Numbered from the stretch's first letter, positions 17,328 to 26,779 are shown. The stretch: 64,000 nt of DNA from Rhizobiales bacterium UBA3584 (GCA_002375765.1 DFMV01000080.1:33292-97291), one strand, 5' to 3'. Notes: generated from the sequence alone by a model not told the origin. Made by a program: numbers and translations.

Positions 17328-18368
17328 TTATTCGTAGCGCGTGAAGTGCTCGCCATTCTCGACGCGAGCGCGGGTTGCGTCGCGTTCTTCGTCGGAAAGC
17401 GGGATCAGGCCGCGCTCTTCAAGGTAGCCGCCCGGACCGAAGGAAGCTTCGGACACATATTCAGTCACGAATTCTTCGAGGCCAGGAATAACGCCGCGGT
17501 GTGCGTTCTTGATGTAGAAGAACAGCGGGCGCGAAACGCCGTAGGAAGCGTCGGCAATGGTTTCAGGCGCAGGCAACACACCTTCGACTGCAACAGCCTT
17601 GAGGGTGTCCTGGTTTTCGTAGAGGAACGAATAACCGAAGATGCCCAGGGCATTTTCGTCGGCATTGAGGCGCTGGACAATCAGATTGTCGTTTTCGCCG
17701 GCTTCAACGAAAGGCCCGTCCTGACGCATGCGCGAGCAGGTTTCTTCCATCGCGTCTTCATCGAGAGCAGCGATCGCTTCGAATTCCTCGCAACCTTCGA
17801 GCATGACGAGCTCGACGAAGGCGTCGCGGGTGCCCGAGGTCGGGGGAGGACCGAAGACGGTGATTTCCATGTCGGGAAGCGAGGAGTCGATTTCCGACCA
17901 GTTGGTGTAGGGGTTGGCGACGATTTCGCCATCAACTTCAACTTCAGCAGCCAGCGCCTGGAAGATCTGGGCCTTGGTCAGGTCCATGTCCGGGCCGTTC
18001 TGAGAATGGGCAATCGAGAGACCATCAAAGCCAATGAGGACTTCGGTGATGCTGTCGACGCCATTTTCAAGGCAGGTTTCGTATTCGGATTCGGTCATGG
18101 CGCGCGAAGCGCCCGTGATATCGGGGTGATCGACACCGACGCCGCCACAGAAAATCTGCATGCCGCCACCGGTACCGGTGGATTCAACGACCGGAGCCGT
18201 GCCGCCGGTCATCGCGGCGAACTGCTCGGAAACAGCCTGGGTGTAGGGGAACACAGTGGAGGAGCCCACAATGCGAATCTGGTCACGGCTCTGGGCCTGG
18301 GCGCCAGTTGCGCCAAGAGCGGCAACGACGGCCACTGCTGCAGCGCTGGCGTAAAGTGCGGTTTTCAT
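17328..18368 (-). CDS. pstS: Phosphate-binding periplasmic protein PstS
   Basis: A 346-residue phosphate-binding lipid-free periplasmic protein. The first 26 residues are a signal peptide ending at GAQAQ. The mature protein starts with the phosphate-loop motif RIVGSSTVFPY, and another binding segment, PTSGTRDAFVE, lies in the middle. GGAAG precedes the ATG at 18368. As usual, pstS is the first gene after the Pho box, and 70 bp separate it from pstC, room for differential mRNA stability. Confidence 0.96.
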   Translation of the reverse strand: MKTALYASAAAVAVVAALGATGAQAQSRDQIRIVGSSTVFPYTQAVSEQFAAMTGGTAPVVESTGTGGGMQIFCGGVGVDHPDITGASRAMTESEYETCLENGVDSITEVLIGFDGLSIAHSQNGPDMDLTKAQIFQALAAEVEVDGEIVANPYTNWSEIDSSLPDMEITVFGPPPTSGTRDAFVELVMLEGCEEFEAIAALDEDAMEETCSRMRQDGPFVEAGENDNLIVQRLNADENALGIFGYSFLYENQDTLKAVAVEGVLPAPETIADASYGVSRPLFFYIKNAHRGVIPGLEEFVTEYVSEASFGPGGYLEERGLIPLSDEERDATRARVENGEHFTRYE

Positions 18369-18507
18369 GTTTCTGATCTTCCTTCGTGTCAGAAGCGTCA
18401 GGGCATAAGCCCCTTGGGTTTTGATGAAACCGGACATTTGTCTTTGCGGCTCCATCTCGAAAACACGGGCAACCTATGGCTGGCAGCTAAAGGTTCTATG
18501 TCATTTC

Positions 18508-18526
18508 TGTGACACTTGGATGACAT
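18508..18526 (-). promoter_or_regulatory. Pho box upstream of pstS
   Basis: Read on the minus strand: ATGTCATCCAAGTGTCACA. TGTCAT and TGTCAC are direct repeats spaced exactly 11 bp, as in the PhoB box consensus, with a third degenerate unit (TGACAT) 11 bp further. It lies about 140 bp upstream of the pstS start and downstream of the phoR stop, so pstSCAB-phoU-phoB should be PhoB-activated independently of phoR. Confidence 0.8.
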
Positions 18527-18610
18527 CGCAACTTGCTGATATTGAATATAAAAATGCGCCGCCCCCCTGTGGGAAACGGCGCATTGATAATATTTGTGAC
18601 GAAGAAGCGG

Positions 18611-19876
18611 TCAGCGGGGCAGGAGGATTTCCACGCGAGTCCCCTCGCCCAGCTTCGAGCGGATGGAGAGCAGGCCGTGGTGGCGGGCAACGATGTGCTT
18701 GACGATGGCAAGGCCCAGGCCGGTGCCCTTTTTCTTGCGGTTGGCTTCGGCATCTCCGCGATAGAAGCGCTCGGTGAGGCGCGGCACGTGTTCCTCGGCA
18801 ATGCCCGCACCGAAATCGGTAACGGTAATGGCGTGGTGGTCGCCTGAGCGGCTGGCGCTGGCAATGAGCGCTATCTCCACCCTGCCCCCGTCCCCGCCAT
18901 ATTTGATGGCGTTGTCGGCGAGGTTTTCCACCACTTCGAACAATTCCTGACGATCGCCGATGATGGTCACGGGTTCCTCGGGCAATTTTAGGTCGAGGAC
19001 CAGTTCGGCGGCTTCGATCTTGGGCTCGAGAGTTTCGGCGACCTCACGCAGCAGCAGGTTGAGATTGACCTCGGTGGTGGGCTTGACGTGCTGGCGCAAC
19101 TCGATGCGCGAAAGCGAGAGCAGGTCATCAATCAGGCTCGACATGCGCTCGGACTGGCTGCGCATGATGCCGAGGAACCGGCTGCGCGCCGCCTCGTCCT
19201 TTGCCGCGGGGCCCTGCAAGGTGTCGATAAACCCCATCAGCGACGTCAGCGGGGTGCGCAATTCGTGGCTGGCATTGGCGATGAAATCGCCGCGCATGCG
19301 GTCGGTGCGCTTCTGCTCGGTGAAATCGTAAAGGGTGATGGCCACGAAACTGCGGTCCTCGCCGGGGCGGTAGGGCACGACCGAGGCGCGATACCATGTT
19401 TCGTTGGGAACCGGGATGTGAAGTTCGGTGCCCTGGGCCGTCCCGGTCTCGATGGCCTTGTCTATGGCTTCCACAAGGTCGGGATCACGCAGGGTGAAGG
19501 CTAGGGGATCGCCCGTCTTGGCGCGGGGAAAGCGCTTGAGCGCGGCTGGATTGCGGTAAATCAGCACCGCCCTTTCATTGATGATCAGGCACGGCTCGGT
19601 GAGGATGTCGGAAAACTGCTCAACGGCGGTGTCGATGCCGGCAAGTGCGTCGGACGCTTTATCGGCTGCATCCGATTGACGCGAAGCGCGCGTCGCAATG
19701 GCGGTGATGGCAACGATGGCCAGAATGACCACACCGGAATCGAGGGGAGCGACCCTGCCGAATGCAGCCAATGCCATGACAAGTAAAATGGCAGCGGCGC
19801 CGACCAGGAACGGCGACGCCATGACGATTGGCCGGACCGCCGCGGGTCGCGTCTTCACTCTCTGTCCTGCGCTCAT
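18611..19876 (-). CDS. phoR: Phosphate regulon sensor kinase PhoR
   Basis: A roughly 421-residue sensor histidine kinase. Two adjacent N-terminal membrane helices with almost no periplasmic loop are followed by a PAS domain, HisKA with ASHELRTPL, and HATPase with NLADNAIKYGG, DFGAGI and GTGLGLAIVK. It phosphorylates PhoB when phosphate is low and senses status through PstSCAB-PhoU. The start is uncertain: in-frame ATGs at 19933, 19909, 19897 and 19876 all lack a good ribosome site; I take 19876 because the length then fits the family. Confidence 0.93.
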   Translation of the reverse strand: MSAGQRVKTRPAAVRPIVMASPFLVGAAAILLVMALAAFGRVAPLDSGVVILAIVAITAIATRASRQSDAADKASDALAGIDTAVEQFSDILTEPCLIINERAVLIYRNPAALKRFPRAKTGDPLAFTLRDPDLVEAIDKAIETGTAQGTELHIPVPNETWYRASVVPYRPGEDRSFVAITLYDFTEQKRTDRMRGDFIANASHELRTPLTSLMGFIDTLQGPAAKDEAARSRFLGIMRSQSERMSSLIDDLLSLSRIELRQHVKPTTEVNLNLLLREVAETLEPKIEAAELVLDLKLPEEPVTIIGDRQELFEVVENLADNAIKYGGDGGRVEIALIASASRSGDHHAITVTDFGAGIAEEHVPRLTERFYRGDAEANRKKKGTGLGLAIVKHIVARHHGLLSIRSKLGEGTRVEILLPR

Positions 19877-19895
19877 TGCAAATGAATCATCAATC

Positions 19896-19961
19896 ATGAC
19901 AATGGCCATATCGCGCGTGCATGACAATGGCATGATGAGCCGAGCGCCGCCGATTATGACA
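19896..19961. promoter_or_regulatory. Repeated ATGACA hexamers between phoR and ppk2
   Basis: ATGACA occurs at 19896, 19921 and 19956 (TGTCAT on the minus strand), the half-site of a Pho box, but at 25 and 35 bp spacing rather than 11. They lie between or over the starts of the divergent phoR and ppk2. PhoB control is possible but weakly supported. Confidence 0.3.
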
Positions 19962-19998
19962 TTTGTTACACAAAGCGCCCCGAGAGGACTTGATCTAT

Positions 19999-20838
19999 AT
20001 GGATGGCTTCGACCTCGAAAACCCAGAACTCGACGAGACAATCAAGGATCGGGCGCTGACCAGTGGCGGCTATCCTTATACCGAGAAGCTCAAGACCAAG
20101 GATTACGAAAAGCATCTGCGGGCCCTGCAGATCGAGCTGGTCAAGCTCCAACGCCATCTGGCCGAGACCGGAGAGCGCGTTCTGGCCCTGTTCGAGGGAC
20201 GGGATTCGGCGGGAAAGGGCGGCACGATCAAGCGTTTCCTGGAAAATCTCAATCCGCGCAACGCGCGCACCGTGGCTTTGCCGGTTCCTTCGGACCGCGA
20301 GCGCACGCAATGGTATTTCCAGCGTTATGTGACACATCTGCCAGCGGGCGGTGAAATCGTGCTGTTCGACCGTTCCTGGTACAATCGCGCCGTGGTCGAG
20401 CCGGTGATGGGCTTTTGCACGCCGAGCCAGACCGAAAACTTCCTGCACGAGGCGCCGCCCTTCGAGCGGATGATAGCCGAGGAAGGCATTCATCTGTTCA
20501 AGTTCTGGCTGGAGATCGGGCGGGAAATGCAGCTCAGGCGCTTTCATGCCCGCCAGCACGACCCGCTCAAGGTCTGGAAACTTTCTCCTGTCGATCTCAA
20601 GGCACTCAACAAGTGGGATGAATACACAAAGGCGCGCAACAAGATGTTCGTGGCGACCGATACGCCCGATACGCCCTGGACGGTGATCCGGGCCAACGAC
20701 AAGAAGCGCGCCCGGATCGCGGCCATCCAGTCGGTCCTCTGGCCGATCGATTACGCCGACAAGGACTTTTCGGCGATCGGGGAAATCGACCACCAGCTCG
20801 TCATGTCGCCCGAAGGCTTTCTCGCCAAGCAAGGATAG
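19999..20838 (+). CDS. ppk2: Polyphosphate kinase 2
   Basis: A 279-residue single-domain PPK2 (class I length), which transfers phosphate between polyphosphate and nucleoside diphosphates. Walker A reads EGRDSAGKGGTIKRF, the lid region has SDRERTQWYFQRY, and Walker B is FDRSWYNRAVVEPVMGF; all key residues are present. The start at 19999 has GAGAGGA upstream. It is divergent from phoR, a sensible location for a phosphate-storage enzyme. kdgK follows 33 bp later. Confidence 0.95.
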   Translation: MDGFDLENPELDETIKDRALTSGGYPYTEKLKTKDYEKHLRALQIELVKLQRHLAETGERVLALFEGRDSAGKGGTIKRFLENLNPRNARTVALPVPSDRERTQWYFQRYVTHLPAGGEIVLFDRSWYNRAVVEPVMGFCTPSQTENFLHEAPPFERMIAEEGIHLFKFWLEIGREMQLRRFHARQHDPLKVWKLSPVDLKALNKWDEYTKARNKMFVATDTPDTPWTVIRANDKKRARIAAIQSVLWPIDYADKDFSAIGEIDHQLVMSPEGFLAKQG

Positions 20839-20871
20839 GCTATTGCGGAGCGCAAAACGGGGAGGACGCGC

Positions 20872-21789
20872 GTGAGCCTGACAGCAGTATCCATCGGCGA
20901 AGCCATGATTGAAATGAGCGGGGGCGAGGATCGCACCTACAGGCAGGGCTTTGCCGGGGACACGCTCAACACGGCCTATTATCTCAATGCGCTCCTTAAA
21001 GACGGCTGGACAGTCCGCTACGCAACGGCAGTTGGTGACGACCTTTATTCCCAACAGATGATCGAATTTATCGGGCAGACCGGCATTGATACCGGCGCGA
21101 TCCGTACGATCAAGGGCAAGCGGGCCGGGCTCTACATGATCCATCAGGCCGATGGCGACCGCCATTTCACCTATTGGCGGGACACATCGGCGGCCAAGTT
21201 GCTGGCCGACGATGAAGCGGCTCTGAAGGCCGCTTTAGGCGATGCCGGACTGATCTATTTTTCCGGCATCACGCTGGCCATCCTTGCTCCCGAAGCCCGT
21301 GCGCGGCTTATTGCGGCAATTGGCGCCCGGCGCGCCTCGGGAGCGCTGGTTGCGTTCGATCCCAATATCAGGCCGACACTATGGGCGGACGACAGAAGCG
21401 TAGTCGATGCGCTGACGGAAGCGGCGAAGGTTTCGAGCATCGTTTTGCCCACGCATGCCGACGAAATTCCCTATTTCGATGATGTGGATGACGACGCGAC
21501 CGCACGGCGCTATCTGGCGGCGGGATGCGAAGAGGTCGTGGTCAAGAATGGCGCGGATCCGGCGCTCGTGGTGACGGGCGATGGACTGTGGCGCGTGGGC
21601 GCACGAAAAGTCGCCGAGGTTGTCGATGCGACGGGGGCCGGCGATAGCTTCAATGGCGGGTACCTGGCGGCCCGTCTGGCCGGTGCCAGCCCTGAGGATG
21701 CCGCCAAAGCGGGGCACGCCACCGCCTCGGTGGTCATCGGCCACCATGGGGCGTTGATCCCCAAGGAAGCGCTCAACCAAATAACTTAG
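20872..21789 (+). CDS. kdgK: PfkB sugar kinase, probable 2-keto-3-deoxygluconate kinase
   Basis: A 305-residue ribokinase/PfkB protein. The C-terminal signature DATGAGDSFNGGYLAA with the catalytic Asp is intact, and the N-terminal GEAMIEMSG with FAGDTLNTAYYL resembles KDG kinases, which phosphorylate 2-keto-3-deoxygluconate for the Entner-Doudoroff route. It starts with GTG preceded by GGAGG. Its last 4 bp overlap the convergent DUF3422 gene. Sugar specificity is by resemblance only; another keto-sugar is possible. Confidence 0.8.
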   Translation: MSLTAVSIGEAMIEMSGGEDRTYRQGFAGDTLNTAYYLNALLKDGWTVRYATAVGDDLYSQQMIEFIGQTGIDTGAIRTIKGKRAGLYMIHQADGDRHFTYWRDTSAAKLLADDEAALKAALGDAGLIYFSGITLAILAPEARARLIAAIGARRASGALVAFDPNIRPTLWADDRSVVDALTEAAKVSSIVLPTHADEIPYFDDVDDDATARRYLAAGCEEVVVKNGADPALVVTGDGLWRVGARKVAEVVDATGAGDSFNGGYLAARLAGASPEDAAKAGHATASVVIGHHGALIPKEALNQIT

Positions 21790-23057
21790 TGCCCGGCCCC
21801 CTTGTCGAACCCTCGCCGGATGGCGCGGAGGCCGAAGAACACGGCGACAAGCGCGATGGGAGAGAGGATGGAGATGGCGAGCGTCTTGTCCCAGCCGGTC
21901 GCCTCGAGCGGTCCGGCAAGCGCGTAGCCCAGAATGCCGATCAGATAATAGGTGATGGCAATGGTCGAGAGCCCTTCGACCGTGTGCTGTAGCCGGAACT
22001 GGCTCCGCGACGTTTCGGCGATGGTTTCGAGCACCGACTTGTTCTGGATCTGCATGTCGAGGCTGATGCGCACGTTGAGCAGTTCGACGGCCCGCTCGAG
22101 CTTTTCAAGCAGGACAGCGAGCCGCTTGTCCATGGCCTCGCAAGTCGCCAATGCAGGCTCGACCCGGTTGCCGATAAAGCTCGAAAGCGAGGAGCCCTGA
22201 CCCAGGGTGGTTTCGCGCAATTTTTCCAGCCGGCTCTTCATAATAGCGCCATAGGCATAGGCCGCCGCGAAACGATAGTTGAGCTGTTCGGAAATCTGAC
22301 CCGAGCGCACGGCAAGCGCGTGCAGGCTTTTGAGTCGTTCCTGGACCGCGTCGGTGGATTCGACGGCGGAAAGATCGGTCATCACATCGGTCAATTCCAT
22401 CTCCACCGCCCGCAGATCCGGACCGGCCCGACGGGCCAACGGCAGGGCCAGGAGTGCCATGTTACGATACGTCTCGATCTCGAGAATGCGGCGCAGCGTG
22501 ATGGCCCGACGCAACGGCGAGAGCTTGCCGGCGGCAAATTCGAAACGGATGAACTTGTCCTTGTCGGGCACGAAATCGGTGGCCAGTTGGGCATTGGCAT
22601 GTTCGACCGCAACAAGGCAGAGGCTTGTGGGATTGAACGAGGGGAACACCCGCTCGGGCAGTTCGGGCTCGTCCATCAGATCGACACGCATGGCGCCTAC
22701 CAGTTCGGCTCCGCCCACGGCGTCCAGGCCGATATCTTGCGGCCAGTTCTCGGTATCTGTCAGCGCCGAATACCAGGTGATGGTGATGAATTCGGTGTGA
22801 AACTCCCAGGTCGCCACGCGTTCGGGGGTGGTGAACTGATACTGCCGACTGCCATCGTCCTTAACCGCGTGGCCATTGTCCGCCGCGAACCGGCGGAATT
22901 CTTCCATGGCCTTGCGCATGCCGCCCGTTCGGTCGGGGACGGTCAGGACCAAACGGCGCACGCGCATATTGGGCGCAACGAGTTCGACGGGCCGCGCGTG
23001 CAATTCGGCCAGAACCGCATCGCGGTGGGGATGGTCAGCTATTGGAGCAGCGCACAT
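21786..23057 (-). CDS. DUF3422 family membrane-anchored protein
   Basis: A 423-residue protein matching DUF3422: an N-terminal region with HPHRDAVLAELHARP, a long helical middle (about 190-350) likely to form coiled coil, and two C-terminal membrane helices (about 365-410) followed by a basic tail. This suggests a large cytoplasmic part anchored at the inner membrane, but the function is unknown. It is convergent with kdgK, overlapping by 4 bp, and lies downstream of the DUF924 gene on the same strand. Confidence 0.8.
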   Translation of the reverse strand: MCAAPIADHPHRDAVLAELHARPVELVAPNMRVRRLVLTVPDRTGGMRKAMEEFRRFAADNGHAVKDDGSRQYQFTTPERVATWEFHTEFITITWYSALTDTENWPQDIGLDAVGGAELVGAMRVDLMDEPELPERVFPSFNPTSLCLVAVEHANAQLATDFVPDKDKFIRFEFAAGKLSPLRRAITLRRILEIETYRNMALLALPLARRAGPDLRAVEMELTDVMTDLSAVESTDAVQERLKSLHALAVRSGQISEQLNYRFAAAYAYGAIMKSRLEKLRETTLGQGSSLSSFIGNRVEPALATCEAMDKRLAVLLEKLERAVELLNVRISLDMQIQNKSVLETIAETSRSQFRLQHTVEGLSTIAITYYLIGILGYALAGPLEATGWDKTLAISILSPIALVAVFFGLRAIRRGFDKGAGH

Positions 23058-23125
23058 CTTTCAGAGCCTCAAAACAGCGTCGGCATACCGTACGCCCTCT
23101 GCAAAGCCATCCCCATGCACCTTTG

Positions 23126-23180
23126 GTTTGATGCGCGCTTTTGACCTAACTTGATCCCACTTATTCTGGAAGCGCTCTAG
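23126..23180. repeat. Family A repeat, degenerate, at the DUF924 gene 3' end
   Basis: The right half (CCCACTTATTCTGGAAGCGC then TCTAG) matches the copy at 33260-33317; the left arm has decayed. The CTA at 23177-23179 is the minus-strand TAG stop codon of the DUF924 gene. Confidence 0.65.
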
Positions 23181-23719
23181 TAGGCCTTGCCTTCGCGCTC
23201 TTTCATATAAGCAACCTCCTCCGGCGTGGAGGTTCGTCCCAAAGCCGTGTTGCGAAGCGGGAAGCGGCCGAAGCGCGCAATGATGTCGTGATGCTCGATG
23301 GCATAGGGCAGATATTCATCATCACCCAGCGAGCGGAACAGACGCACCGATTCCTCCTGGATCAACAGCGATTCCGAGTGCTGGTAGGGCATGTAGGCGA
23401 AGAGTCTTTCATGCACGGAAAGCTCGGCGTCGAGGCCGCGCGAAACGATCTCCTGGGCCAGGGCCAGCGCCATGGTGTCGGATGCGAACGCCGCTGCGCT
23501 GCCTCTGTTGAATTGTCGCGAGAGCTGATCGAGCAGAATGATTTCGGCCAGCCGGCCCTGTGGCGTTTCGCGCCAGGTCCAGAGCTCGGAGCGGATCGCT
23601 TTGGCATGAATATCGCTGAGCCTTGCCGCGCAGCGGGCATCGAATTCGGGATCACCCGAATACCAATCCTGTGGCCCATGTTCGACGAACCAGAATTCAA
23701 GGACATCATCGGGCTGCAT
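23177..23719 (-). CDS. DUF924 family protein
   Basis: A 180-residue protein of the DUF924 family (TPR-like helical fold). It has the diagnostic VLEFWF start, the LLDQLSRQFNRGSAAAFA segment, and the central MPYQHSE and RFGRFPLRNTALGR motifs. The biochemical role is unknown. GGAGA precedes the start. The stop codon is contributed by a family A repeat. It is divergent from the RecD-like helicase, 111 bp apart. Confidence 0.85.
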   Translation of the reverse strand: MQPDDVLEFWFVEHGPQDWYSGDPEFDARCAARLSDIHAKAIRSELWTWRETPQGRLAEIILLDQLSRQFNRGSAAAFASDTMALALAQEIVSRGLDAELSVHERLFAYMPYQHSESLLIQEESVRLFRSLGDDEYLPYAIEHHDIIARFGRFPLRNTALGRTSTPEEVAYMKEREGKAY

Positions 23720-23830
23720 GACCCTGTCTCCAATCTCGTTTTGTTCACATTTTGGGTTTCGCCACGGCGTTTGCCCGGCAATACTGGCGGGGAACTGATT
23801 CCCCTCATTGTGTCGGAGTGTGTCTCACAA

Positions 23831-24928
23831 ATGGTCGCTTGGTCCAGCCAGCAGGATGAGGCCCTCAAAGCCGTCGCCAAATGGCTCAAGGACGAGAACG
23901 GGCCGCAGGTGTTTAGGCTGTTCGGCTGGGCGGGAACGGGAAAATCGACGCTGGCCCGGCATCTGGCCCAGGACGTCAAGACCGTCAAATACGCGGCGTT
24001 TACCGGCAAGGCGGCTCTGGTGATGCGCAAGCGCGGGTGCAAGGGCGCTTCGACCATCCACTCCTTGATCTACACGCGGATTTCGGAAAAGGAAGGCGAG
24101 CCGCGCTTCGTGCTCGACCCGGAATCGGCGGCGGCGGATGCCGATCTGATCGTCATCGACGAGGTTTCGATGGTCGATGAGGTGCTGGGCACCGATCTGC
24201 TCTCGTTCGGCACAAAGGTACTGGTGCTGGGCGATCCGTTCCAGCTTCCACCGGTGCAGGGCGAGGGTTTTTTCACCGCGCAGAACCCCGACGTGATGCT
24301 GACCGAAATTCACCGGCAGGCGGCGGACAACCCGATCGTCAGGCTCTCGCTCGATATCCGCGAGGGCCGCGGGCTGGACTATGGCACCTATGGCGAGAGC
24401 AAGGTGGTTTCGCGCCGCGAGGTCGATCAGTCCGAAGTGCTCGATGCCGATCAGGTGCTGGTGGGGCGCAACAAGACACGGCTCGATTACAACAACCGCA
24501 TCCGGGAATTGAAGGGCTTGCCCACCGACATTCCGGTCAAGGGCGACCGGCTTGTATGCCTGAGGAACAACCCGCAGAAAAAGCTGCTCAACGGGCAGAT
24601 CTGGACGCTCAATTCGATCAAGAAGCGCGCCGGCGGCACGCTGGAAATGACCATCGATCCTGAAGAGGCCGACCGCACGTCAGTGCAGACCAAGGTGCGC
24701 GCCCATCAGAGCTTTTTTACCGGCGAGGACGCCGAGATGAGCTGGCAGTTGCGCCGGCAATACGATGAATTCACCTATGGCTATTGCCTGACCGTTCACA
24801 AATCGCAGGGCAGCCAGTGGGACAGCGTCTATCTGTTCGACGAGAGCTTTGTGTTCCGCGATGAAGCGCAGCGCTGGCTCTATACAGGCATCACCCGCGC
24901 CGCCGAACGCATCACGGTTGTCCGGTAA
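23831..24928 (+). CDS. Short RecD-like ATP-dependent DNA helicase
   Basis: A 365-residue SF1 helicase core. Walker A is GWAGTGKST, Walker B VIDEVSMVD, motif III GDPFQLPPV, and the UvrD_C_2-type C-terminus has YGYCLTVHKSQGSQWD and YTGITRAAE. It resembles the ATPase core of RecD/RecD2 but lacks the N-terminal accessory domains, so it is about half the usual length. I chose ATG 23831, just ahead of the conserved QQDEAL segment; a GGAG lies about 13 bp upstream. Phage-recombinase-associated helicases look similar, but the surroundings are not phage. Confidence 0.85.
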   Translation: MVAWSSQQDEALKAVAKWLKDENGPQVFRLFGWAGTGKSTLARHLAQDVKTVKYAAFTGKAALVMRKRGCKGASTIHSLIYTRISEKEGEPRFVLDPESAAADADLIVIDEVSMVDEVLGTDLLSFGTKVLVLGDPFQLPPVQGEGFFTAQNPDVMLTEIHRQAADNPIVRLSLDIREGRGLDYGTYGESKVVSRREVDQSEVLDADQVLVGRNKTRLDYNNRIRELKGLPTDIPVKGDRLVCLRNNPQKKLLNGQIWTLNSIKKRAGGTLEMTIDPEEADRTSVQTKVRAHQSFFTGEDAEMSWQLRRQYDEFTYGYCLTVHKSQGSQWDSVYLFDESFVFRDEAQRWLYTGITRAAERITVVR

Positions 24929-24937
24929 ACGCCGCCG

Positions 24938-26779
24938 TCAGCTCTCGGCCGGTTGAGCTTTTTCCAGGATTTCGGCAGCCTCGGGGTTGAGGGCAGCGCC
25001 CTTGTGCCGGGGCTTGAATGAAGGCGTGGGCCGTGGGCCCTCGGCATTGCCCAGCATGAGCGCGGCGCCCTCGCGCAAACCGCCGGCAACATCGAGTTCG
25101 AACCTTGCCTTGTCGCGCTCGCGGACCTCTTCAAGAATGTCGGCCGCTTCGCCCTCGTCGACGCCCAGCGCGACCAGCGTCTCGTAGCCGAAGACAAAGG
25201 CGGATTCGAGCATTTCGCGGATCTGGTAATCGACGCCGAGATGAACCAGATCGACGGCGTGCTCGCGGTCAAAGGCCCGGACATAGAGTTGCGCCAACGG
25301 GTATTGGGATTTGACGTGCTCGGCGATCCGCGTCGCATCGGCCGGCCTGTCGATGCAGACCAGAATGGCCGTGGCCGTGGGTGCGCCGGCAGCGTGGAGG
25401 ATTTCGGGGCGAGTGCCATCGCCATAATAGACCTTGAAGCCGAATTCGGCAGCCGCGCGAATCATCTCGACGTCGTTGTCGATGATGGTGACGTCCACCC
25501 CCTTGGCCAAAAGCGGCTGACTGACGATCTGGGAAAAGCGGCCAAAGCCGATGATCAGCACCGTTCCGGCCAGGCCGTCGGCGATTTCGACGCCATCAAG
25601 GTTTGGCGCCTCACGCGGCATGATGCGGTTCATACCGATGATGGCAATCGGCGTGAGCACCATCGAGATGATGACAGTGGTGGTCAGGATGGCGTTCATT
25701 TCCGCGTCGAGAATGCCCACGCCGAGCGCGGCGGAAAACAAGACAAAGGCAAACTCGCCGCCCTGCGCCATGAGCACCGAGCGCTCCAGCGCCTCGCCAT
25801 GGCTGGAGCGCAACAGGCGGGCGATGGCGTAGATGCCGGCGAACTTGACGGCCATATAAACGATGACCGCCATGATGATGAACGGATAGTTCTGGGCGAT
25901 GACGCCAAGATCGAGCGACATGCCGACGGCGATGAAGAACAGGCCGAGCAGGATGCCGCGGAACGGTTCGATATCGGCTTCGAGCTGGTGGCGGAACGTC
26001 GATTCCGAAAGGAGCACGCCAGCCAGGAAGGCGCCCATAGCCATGGACAACCCGCTCATATCCATGGCCAGCGCTGCGCCGAGCACGACGAGCAGGGCAG
26101 CGGCGGTCATCACCTCGCGGGCGTGAGCATTGGCGAGAATGCGAAACAGGGGGTTGAGCAAAAAACGCCCGACAAGCACCAGACCGACCAGCGCGCCGAC
26201 GGCAATGGCGATATCGGCCAGCCTTTGGCCCATGGTCACGGTTTCGGCCTGCGGCGCGATAAAGGTGACGAGAGCCAGAAGAGGAACGATGGCGAGGTCT
26301 TCGAGCAGGAGGACGGAAACCATTTTCTGGCCGGCAGGCGTTGCGATTTCGCCGCGTTCTTCGAGCACCTGGAAGACGATGGCGGTTGACGTGAGAACAA
26401 AGCCCAGCCCGGCAATCAGAGCGATGGTTGGTGGAAGGCCCATCATAATTCCAGCGCCGGTCATCAGCGCGGCGCATGTTCCCACCTGAAGAACGCCCAG
26501 CCCGAAAATTTCCTTGCGCAGGCTCCACAGCCGCCGGGGCTGCATTTCGAGGCCGATCACGAACAGGAACATCACGACGCCGAGTTCTGCAGTGTGAAGA
26601 ATGGTCTCGGGATGGGTGACAACGGCAAAGCCGAACGGGCCGATGGCGAGACCGGCGGCCAGATAGCCCAGTACGGAGCCCAGTCCGATTCTCTTGAAAA
26701 TGGGGACGGCAACGACACCTGCCGCCAGAATTCCGACGACCGGAAAAAGATCGAACCCGTGTGCCGCTTCGCCAGCCAT
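24938..26779 (-). CDS. CPA2 cation:proton antiporter with RCK domain (Kef type)
   Basis: A 613-residue inner-membrane antiporter. Residues 1-390 form about 12 helices of the Na/H exchanger fold; residues 400-520 are a TrkA_N/RCK domain with the Rossmann motif IIGFGRFSQ followed by DND; the last 90 residues are a charged tail. KefB/KefC proteins exchange K+ for H+ and are gated by glutathione adducts. There is no adjacent KefF/KefG flavoprotein, so control by glutathione is not established. It is divergent from the GntR-ABC operon. Confidence 0.88.
   Translation of the reverse strand: MAGEAAHGFDLFPVVGILAAGVVAVPIFKRIGLGSVLGYLAAGLAIGPFGFAVVTHPETILHTAELGVVMFLFVIGLEMQPRRLWSLRKEIFGLGVLQVGTCAALMTGAGIMMGLPPTIALIAGLGFVLTSTAIVFQVLEERGEIATPAGQKMVSVLLLEDLAIVPLLALVTFIAPQAETVTMGQRLADIAIAVGALVGLVLVGRFLLNPLFRILANAHAREVMTAAALLVVLGAALAMDMSGLSMAMGAFLAGVLLSESTFRHQLEADIEPFRGILLGLFFIAVGMSLDLGVIAQNYPFIIMAVIVYMAVKFAGIYAIARLLRSSHGEALERSVLMAQGGEFAFVLFSAALGVGILDAEMNAILTTTVIISMVLTPIAIIGMNRIMPREAPNLDGVEIADGLAGTVLIIGFGRFSQIVSQPLLAKGVDVTIIDNDVEMIRAAAEFGFKVYYGDGTRPEILHAAGAPTATAILVCIDRPADATRIAEHVKSQYPLAQLYVRAFDREHAVDLVHLGVDYQIREMLESAFVFGYETLVALGVDEGEAADILEEVRERDKARFELDVAGGLREGAALMLGNAEGPRPTPSFKPRHKGAALNPEAAEILEKAQPAES

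Noticed and set aside
19896..19961. Canonical Pho box between phoR and ppk2
   Set aside because: The hexamers are spaced 25 and 35 bp rather than 11, so I keep them only as a low-confidence regulatory note.
25241..26389. 382-codon open frame on the plus strand
   Set aside because: Antisense to the Kef-type antiporter gene; strongly biased His/Asp/Gly composition typical of antisense frames over membrane-protein genes.
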